This document shows, piece after piece, positions 57,780-64,000 of a DNA stretch of 64,000 bases. The notes beneath the pieces were generated by a model. That model searched no databases. It saw nothing but the letters and a program-made list of their open reading frames with translations, and had not been told where the DNA came from. Positions within the stretch are counted from its first letter, which is position 1. Each line of letters opens with the position of its first letter. The stretch lies in contig JARBJD010000211.1 of the NCBI GenBank assembly GCA_033064195.1, forward strand, positions 1-64,000. The letters run 5' to 3'. A program made the translations under genes and the position numbers. This DNA comes from Blattamonas nauphoetae (Eukaryota; Preaxostyla; Oxymonadida).

Positions 57780-59283
57780 CAGTGCTAATTGGATAATTTC
57801 GATGAAATGTGTGAAACACGTGCCCAAATACGACCGATTCTGGTACTGAACCTTCTCGCTCATCAGGGCCTGTTCGATTGTGTCCTCGAAGCCCTCAGAT
57901 ATCACAGGTGGGATGGACCATTGTTCAGATTGGACCATAGGGATGAGCAACGGACGGACAAAACCACGTTCTCCTCGGACATCGGACAGAGACCCTGTCC
58001 AAGTCGGAAAGAAGTGTTTCTTGTGGCTTAAATAGACGTGATTGACACTCAATTTTTCCTCCAATTCATCCAAGATGTTAATTTTGTTCAGATTTTGTCT
58101 TTCAAAAAAATCAAAAACGAGTATTAGAGAATTCGGACAAAAATCCCATAAATTGCCGAATTGTCCTGGCCTGTCCGATCTTGGACATGAGCTCATTTGG
58201 TGAAAAAAAGAGTCGTCTGAATTTCTTCACGAGGCATTTATGATCATTTGGAAACGGACAATCGTGTCCAGTCCTGGACAGGTCCGGATCGTCCTCCCCA
58301 TCGGATGGTGACTTCGACTCACATTTTCTCTCAGAGACCATTACATCGCAATTCGAATTCCCTTGTCCATTCCACACTTCTTTTATCCAATTGTCACTCA
58401 TTGCTGTCTCCATTGAATTTCAAACTTGTGGAGATCTCCACAGTTCACACTTTACCCATCTCCTCACTCTCGATGATGTCACACTGAATTGACACATGGA
58501 AAATGAACAATATCAGTATTCATTTTTATTATCGTTTCACTCTTCTCTCCCTCTTTCTCTTCATTTGTCTGTAATAGATGATAAGATCTTTCTCCAATCA
58601 GAAATGGACATAAATAGAAGAAATCTGGATCACAAACAACATCAGTATGCATCTTTTTTCTTTCTCCACTCATCTTCATCGATTAGTCTCATTACACGCC
58701 TCCTCTTTTCTTCCAAACAAAACGCAGAAGATCAAGGACATCACATTCCCGACACTGTCCACAATTCTGCTTTTCTCATTGTCAGTTCATTATCTGAAGG
58801 AAAGGTTCACATCTTCAGACTCGACACAATGTCTAATTCACTCACAATCGAGAACCGCCTTGAGATCAAACTGAAGGAGTCTCTGAACATCACAGCATAT
58901 TTTTGAAAAGCGGAGACACGGAACGGATCCTCTTATCATGCACGCGGGACATGTCGTGTTCAGCAGGTCTTATTCATGCGTCAAATTACAGAACGAGAGT
59001 AATCGGTTCATTCAAAACCAGCTTCCAAGGATTTGGCGGATGATGAACTTCTTCTTGATCAATCTCCGAAACGAACCGTGAAGTGCGACTATGTCAACAC
59101 TCCATTATTCTGTTCGGATTCGCAATCGATGAGGAGCCGACCCCAGAAAAATGCAACAATCAGGACGGATTTCCACGCGTACTCGACTTAAACAACCATC
59201 AATTTCATGCGCAACAGTACCTAGTCTCATCTACCACGCTGAATCTTTGAGGAAAACGAACAAGAATCTGTCACATATAGTCG
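57780..59283. other. Mixed relic DNA upstream of receptor B
   Basis: Positions 57865-57930 repeat, on the plus strand, the relic at 7255-7320 and 10713-10770 (QGLFDCVLEALRYHRWD). Positions 57940-58300 are dense in GGAC and GTCC words that can pair into hairpins. Positions 58490-59280 read as scraps of a beta-helix gene on the plus strand (ENRLEIKLKESLNITAYF near 58890) with many stops. No intact gene is supported. Confidence 0.4.
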
Positions 59284-59802
59284 GTGGACGAAACTCATCA
59301 TCATGAGTCTCTGACGGGGAAGAACAAAGCCAACCACCATGACGAAAGGACAAACTTCATATTTATCTTCACACACTGCTCGATTTTGGTATCATTGATG
59401 ATAATTGATTGCGGATGGATGGGAACATCGGCTGGAAAACTCTCTAACTCCAACGTGACTGTCTCGTCGAGTACGATCATCTCAAATCCTGAATGTTCCC
59501 CATTTATGATTGTCTGTTCTGAGGGGAACGATGACAGTTCGATTTCGATCATTGACGTTGTTCACAGATCGAGTGAACTTCGGACGCTCCTTCCTCTGAC
59601 AGCCATTTCGTCACTCAACCATCTCGACTCCTCCCAACCGTCCTGCTCTGAGATGAACTCTGATGTCTCCGTCAGTTGCTCCGGTCTCTCGATCGACGAT
59701 GCGTCCCTCGTTCTTGGATCTGGTCGTCTCCTCTCTATCCCGAAAACACCGACCGACCAACCGCACATTTGTCGTCTCCTTCAACAGGCGCGGGGTATTT
59801 GA
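59284..59802 (+). pseudogene. N-terminal fragment of a receptor/beta-helix paralogue
   Basis: The frame reads KLSNSNVTVSSSTIISNPEC and SISIIDVVHRSSELRTLLPL. These match the same place in gene A (QVQFSSSKISSNGLYSPFMI, SISLLDVTHLSTVSTLPPLV). The next block SGLSIDDASLVLGSGRLLSI matches GMGLVFDSTSLSTGTGPLFS. The frame ends 40 bp before a long minisatellite that has probably replaced or displaced the rest. The region upstream is too decayed to give a start. Confidence 0.5.
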
Positions 59803-59840
59803 CATCCCTGCTGTCAATGCCTGAAGAATCAATGGAATCG

Positions 59841-61490
59841 TTCCCCACCCCTCACCTCGTGTGATCATCCCTCCCCTCACCTCGTGTGATCATCCCCTCC
59901 CCTCACCTCGTGTGATCATCCCCACCCCTCTCCTCGTGTGATCATCCCTCCCCTCACCTCGTGTGATCATCCCCTCCCCTCACCTCGTGTGATCATCCCC
60001 ACCCCTCACCTCGTGTGATCATCCCTCCCTCACCTCGTGTGATCATCCCCTCCCTCACCTCGTGTGATCATCCCCACCCCTCACCTCGTGTGATCATCCC
60101 TCCCCTCACCTCGTGTGATCATCCCTCCCTTCACCTCGTGTGATCATCCCCACCCTTCACCTCGTGTGATCATCCCCTCCCTTCACCTCGTGTGATCATC
60201 CCTCCCCTCACCTCGTGTGATCATCCCTCCCTTCACCTCGTGTGATCATCCCCTCCCCTCACCTCGTGTGATCATCCCTCCCCTCACCTCGTGTGATCAT
60301 CCCCACCCCTCACCTCGTGTGATCATCCCTCCCTCACCTCGTGTGATCATCCCCACCCCTCACCTCGTGTGATCATCCCCACCCTTCACCTCGTGTGATC
60401 ATCCCCTCCCTTCACCTCGTGTGATCATCCCTTCCCTCACCTCGTGTGATCATCCCCACCCTTCACCTCGTGTGATCATCCCCTCCCCCTCACCTCGTGT
60501 GATCATCCCCTCCCTTCACCTCGTGTGATCATCCCCTCCCTCACCTCGTGTGATCATCCCCTCCCCTCACCTCGTGTGATCATCCCCTCCCTTCACCTCG
60601 TGTGATCATCCCTCCCTTCACCTCGTGTGATCATCCCCTCCCTTCACCTCGTGTGATCATCCCTCCCCTCACCTCGTGTGATCATCCCTCCCTTCACCTC
60701 GTGTGATCATCCCTCCCTCACCTCGTGTGATCATCCCTCCCTTCACCTCGTGTGATCATCCCTCCCTCACCTCGTGTGATCATCCCTCCCTTCACCTCGT
60801 GTGATCATCCCCTCCCTCACCTCGTGTGATCATCCCTCCCTCACCTCGTGTGATCATCCCCTCCCCTCACCTCGTGTGATCATCCCCTCCCTTCACCTCG
60901 TGTGATCATCCCCTCCCTTCACCTCGTGTGATCATCCCTCCCTTCACCTCGTGTGATCATCCCCTCCCTTCACCTCGTGTGATCATCCCTCCCCTCACCT
61001 CGTGTGATCATCCCCTCCCTTCACCTCGTGTGATCATCCCCTCCCTCACCTCGTGTGATCATCCCTCCCTTCACCTCGTGTGATCATCCCTCCCTCACCT
61101 CGTGTGATCATCCCTCCCTTCACCTCGTGTGATCATCCCTCCCTTCACCTCGTGTGATCATCCCTCCCTCACCTCGTGTGATCATCCCTCCCTTCACCTC
61201 GTGTGATCATCCCTCCCTCACCTCGTGTGATCATCCCTCCCTTCACCTCGTGTGATCATCCCTCCCTCACCTCGTGTGATCATCCCCTCCCTCACCTCGT
61301 GTGATCATCCCTCCCTTCACCTCGTGTGATCATCCCTCCCTTCACCTCGTGTGATCATCCCTCCCTTCACCTCGTGTGATCATCCCTCCCTCACCTCGTG
61401 TGATCATCCCTCCCTTCACCTCGTGTGATCATCCCTCCCTCACCTCGTGTGATCATCCCTCCCTCACCTCGTGTACTCATTCCCTCCTGC
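59841..61490. repeat. 1.65-kb minisatellite, 24-26 bp unit with TGATCA
   Basis: About 65 units of CACCTCGTGTGATCATCCC plus a variable 5-7 base spacer (TCCCT, CTCCCCT, CACCCCT, TCCCTT). The 14-base core CACCTCGTGTGATC is almost invariant, with variation confined to the C/T/A spacer. Unit length varies by one or two bases, so no reading frame is kept. Shorter spacers dominate toward the right end. The last unit reads GTGTACTCAT, a degenerate edge. Confidence 0.9.
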
Positions 61491-62570
61491 CCTTCGCACG
61501 GTCATCACAGCCTATCCACACTCCAAAACGTCACTTTCCCACCTCATCCTCTTAAATTACTTTTTCTTCCTCATATTCACGCATCCACATGTAACCTTCC
61601 TATTTCACTCTTATTGTTTTCGTCATCAATTTATTAATTCCTGGGTTTAGTCGTGTACAGAAAGAAGTGGTTGATCAAGCCCATTGTTGCGACTTACGAG
61701 TGGTGACCTCCTAATTAGGCGCTGTCCGAGGACGGACAGCGCCTCACTTTGTCCGGACAATTGCTCCTCACTATTGGACCACTCCTGGACTTGTAGAATT
61801 CGCTGCTTTTGGCCTGTTAAGCTGTGTCCAGTCGAGGTGGCAATGTCCAGTCCAATGTCCAGTCTCCTATTTAGGAGCCGAGGGAGTTCATAAAACCGGG
61901 CAATGGGTGAAATCCAAGTCATTGCAACAAAATGACTCGAAACGACAAGGGAAGGTGTTCTGTGGGCAGAGTAGAGATACTTAAGCAGATTGAGGTCAAT
62001 TGTGTCCGGAGAACTGAATTCTCGGATGGAAATGGGATGATCATTCCAAACCACATCATTTTCTCCTCGAATTATCAATTCTACAAACATATTCTTGCAG
62101 CAATGATCTCAAAGATGGAATAATTGATATGGCGAGGGTGGATATCAGAACCTGGCTGGTAAAAATGACACAAGGCAAAACAGTGTGATTAGTGACGAAT
62201 TAAGTGAAAAGAAGACAAAAGATACAGCAGCCGACCTTCAGCTTGTTGTGATTCTTCTGAATTTCCTTCGACGATTGGCTCAGTCTATTTTAGGGCTGGT
62301 TGAGATCTTACAAACATCAACAGCGCGTCTATGTTCGTTCTTCCTCGCATCCCCTTCCTTGTTTGCTTTTCATTCACCGTCACTCCCTGTTCAGATCGAA
62401 GCGAGCGTCCAAGAATCTTTGATTCCCTCCTTTCCGATTTTCGCAAGTGTAATCATCAAGGCCATGTACAAGTAGAAATACGCCGAGTTCGAAGGGACCA
62501 GAACACAAATTCAGTCGAGGGTGCATGTGTATGACCAAAAGAGTAGGCGAGACCGTTAACAAGTGTGATC
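61491..62570. other. No supported gene; hairpin at 61715-61745
   Basis: Positions 61719-61745 hold GGCGCTGTCC GAGG ACGGACAGCGCC-like inverted words that form a strong hairpin. CCTATTTAGGAG and CCTAATTAGGCG words flank a 170-bp stretch rich in TGTCCAG. The rest has only short frames. Confidence 0.35.
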
Positions 62571-63160
62571 ATGATTTAGAGGAAGGTCTTGAGGAAAGCG
62601 ATTGTGAAGAATACCCGGTTGAAGAAGCTGTGTTCAACGACGTTGACTTCGTTGGAGCATTGTCGTGTGGGGAAATGTTGAATTCTGGAGGTTAAGGAGA
62701 AAAAGAGAAGAAGGATCAATGTGGAGAATGTGAAGATTATGAAGAACGGAGATATCTCTTGAGAGGACAATGAAGATGAGATGAAATTTCTGGGAATTCA
62801 TTCTGACAAACCTTGTATCGATGATAAATTCTTCTCTTCCATTGTTTTCGCAAAGTATTTCATTGTCCTGAACTTTCGGTTCTTCTTTCTTCTCGACTTG
62901 TTTTGTTGATTCCTTATTTTCTTCACCGATTGATTCGGCCATCGTTTGATCAGTTAGAGTTACAACAAGTGCAACAGTGTGTTCTTGTTCAATCTTGTTC
63001 TGGCTGGGTTCTGGAGACTTCACTTCCTTTGGAATCACAACTGTCTTCGAATCTTTCTTCTCATCATCTGATTCCATATTCCTAGCTACCATCTCCTCTG
63101 ATTCTTGCCTCTTCGCCTCGGCCTGTTTCGCGATCTGCTCAAATCTCCCTTAACTCCCGA
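62570..63160 (-). CDS. Acidic, low-complexity exon of unknown gene
   Basis: The minus strand reads from about 63150 (FEQIAKQAEAKRQESEEMVA) through RNMESDDEKKDSKTVVIPKE, KEVKSPEPSQNKIEQEHTVA and KESTKQVEKKEEPKVQDNEI to a possible donor near 62810. A second serine-rich stretch after an acceptor near 62690 (ISPHDNAPTKSTSLNTASST) may be the next exon. The composition (E, K, S, Q) suggests a disordered or coiled-coil protein. No domain is recognised and neither end is certain. Confidence 0.35.
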
Positions 63161-64000
63161 TCTATATGTCGAATGTGAAGATATGAATGAGGAGGGTCAA
63201 ATACGATGAAAAATGTCAAAAAATGAATAAGCAAGAGATTCAAACCGATGGCAACAGATCTCCCATCCTAGTGCATATTGGGGAACAATATGCCCGTCGT
63301 CTTGGAGGTTCCCTTTGAAAATACTCTGAGTCCATTTTCTACCAATTCGATGACAGTTGTTCATTTCTTCTCAGAGGAGAAGACGTCCGACAGTTCGATC
63401 GTGTTGACTTTTCGCTTGTGGATGAATGAGCACCCTGTTCCTGCAAGAGATGGAGAGAAAAAGTGAAGGAAGTGGCTAGAAATTGAAAATAAAGAGAGAA
63501 AACACTATCAACGGCGACTCAAACTGTTCTGAGTTTGGACACATCCAGGGGCAGCAAAATGCAGAGATGAAGGCACTACCTCGCTCAAACAAAGTGATGA
63601 GGTCTAAGACTAATCAAAAAGTGAGAGATGGGTGGTAATATCACACCAACATCGAAATGGAGAAGCAACTGTGACCCTTTATAGATGTGGATTGGACGTC
63701 CAGGACTGGATGTCCAATCGGACAGTCCATTTTTGCCGACTCTTTGAAAACTTCAAAAACGGTATGCACTAATTGAGAAGACATCAGAACAAAAGTATCA
63801 GCGAAATGTCCAATGACATCTAATGACGTCCAATGGTGGGTGGATCAAGCAACTCGTCACTAGAAGAAGAGTATCATCGGATTCTCACCATTTCGCTGAT
63901 TTTCAAGAGACTATTCTCATTTTCAAGTGAAAGGAAACCAATATATGGAATGAGAGTAAAATGAACAGGATCAAAATTGAATATCCAATCGAAGTCAATT
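63161..64000. other. No supported gene
   Basis: Short frames only. Positions 63685-63735 and 63800-63840 are rich in GTCCA/TGGAC words (GGACGTCCAGGACTGGATGTCC), like those at 57940-58300 and 61720-61870. Confidence 0.4.

Noticed and set aside
59841-61490. Minisatellite considered as a CRISPR array
   Set aside because: Spacers are only 5-7 bases and nearly the same in all units, the context is eukaryotic, and no cas genes exist.

Overview
This window looks like nuclear DNA of an anaerobic protist, most likely an oxymonad (Preaxostyla) such as Blattamonas nauphoetae. That assignment is an inference. It rests on very short GT-AG introns (31-48 nt), large families of secreted beta-helix proteins fused to kinase-like tails, a mostly ordinary stop-codon pattern, and many half-decayed gene copies. 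No bacterial operon structure, rRNA, tRNA or CRISPR array was recognised.

Layout. Positions 1-6500 are a graveyard of broken host genes: a charged fragment, a helical-solenoid relic on the minus strand, an LCAT/PDAT-like acyltransferase relic at 3685-5370, and C-terminal stubs of the gene family that follows. From 6600 to 23620 lies a cluster of one large helical-solenoid family. Two tandem plus-strand copies have six exons each: 8152-10243 (one frameshift) and 10960-13064 (intact, 606 aa). A shorter relative lies at 13447-14430 (+), and three more are on the minus strand at 14609-17751, 20015-21088 and 22556-23620. Transposons have cut this cluster. A 2.1-kb Mutator-like element with 9-bp target duplications sits inside the copy at 14609-17751 and carries a captured, intron-containing relative of the same family. 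Two inverted 1-kb TA-flanked elements bracket the copy at 20015-21088.

From 23645 to 28974 there is a secreted beta-helix gene split by a 2.0-kb foldback element whose TA target duplication shows exactly how the host frame was joined. A pogo-like DDE transposase (29114-30473) and a scrambled ABCC/MRP transporter relic (30618-31870) follow. Another truncated beta-helix gene lies at 33511-36405.

The minus-strand gene at 36772-42135 joins an N-terminal Nup98-like ELRLEDY motif, a long helical region and an FG-repeat tail, and is a candidate nucleoporin-type protein. Positions 42833-57698 hold two tandem receptor-like genes on the minus strand. Each has a signal peptide, a right-handed beta-helix ectodomain, Ig/Fn3-like modules, one membrane helix and a cytoplasmic kinase-like C-lobe that lacks catalytic residues. 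Copy A has expanded a 687-bp two-domain module to four near-identical tandem units. The two copies share an identical membrane and cytoplasmic part but differ outside the cell. The right end has a related fragment, a 1.65-kb minisatellite carrying TGATCA in almost every unit, and an acidic exon of unknown role.

The strongest candidates for something undescribed are the gene-capturing Mutator-like element, the beta-helix receptor pseudokinases with a homogenised repeat array, and the Nup98-motif/solenoid/FG-tail protein.
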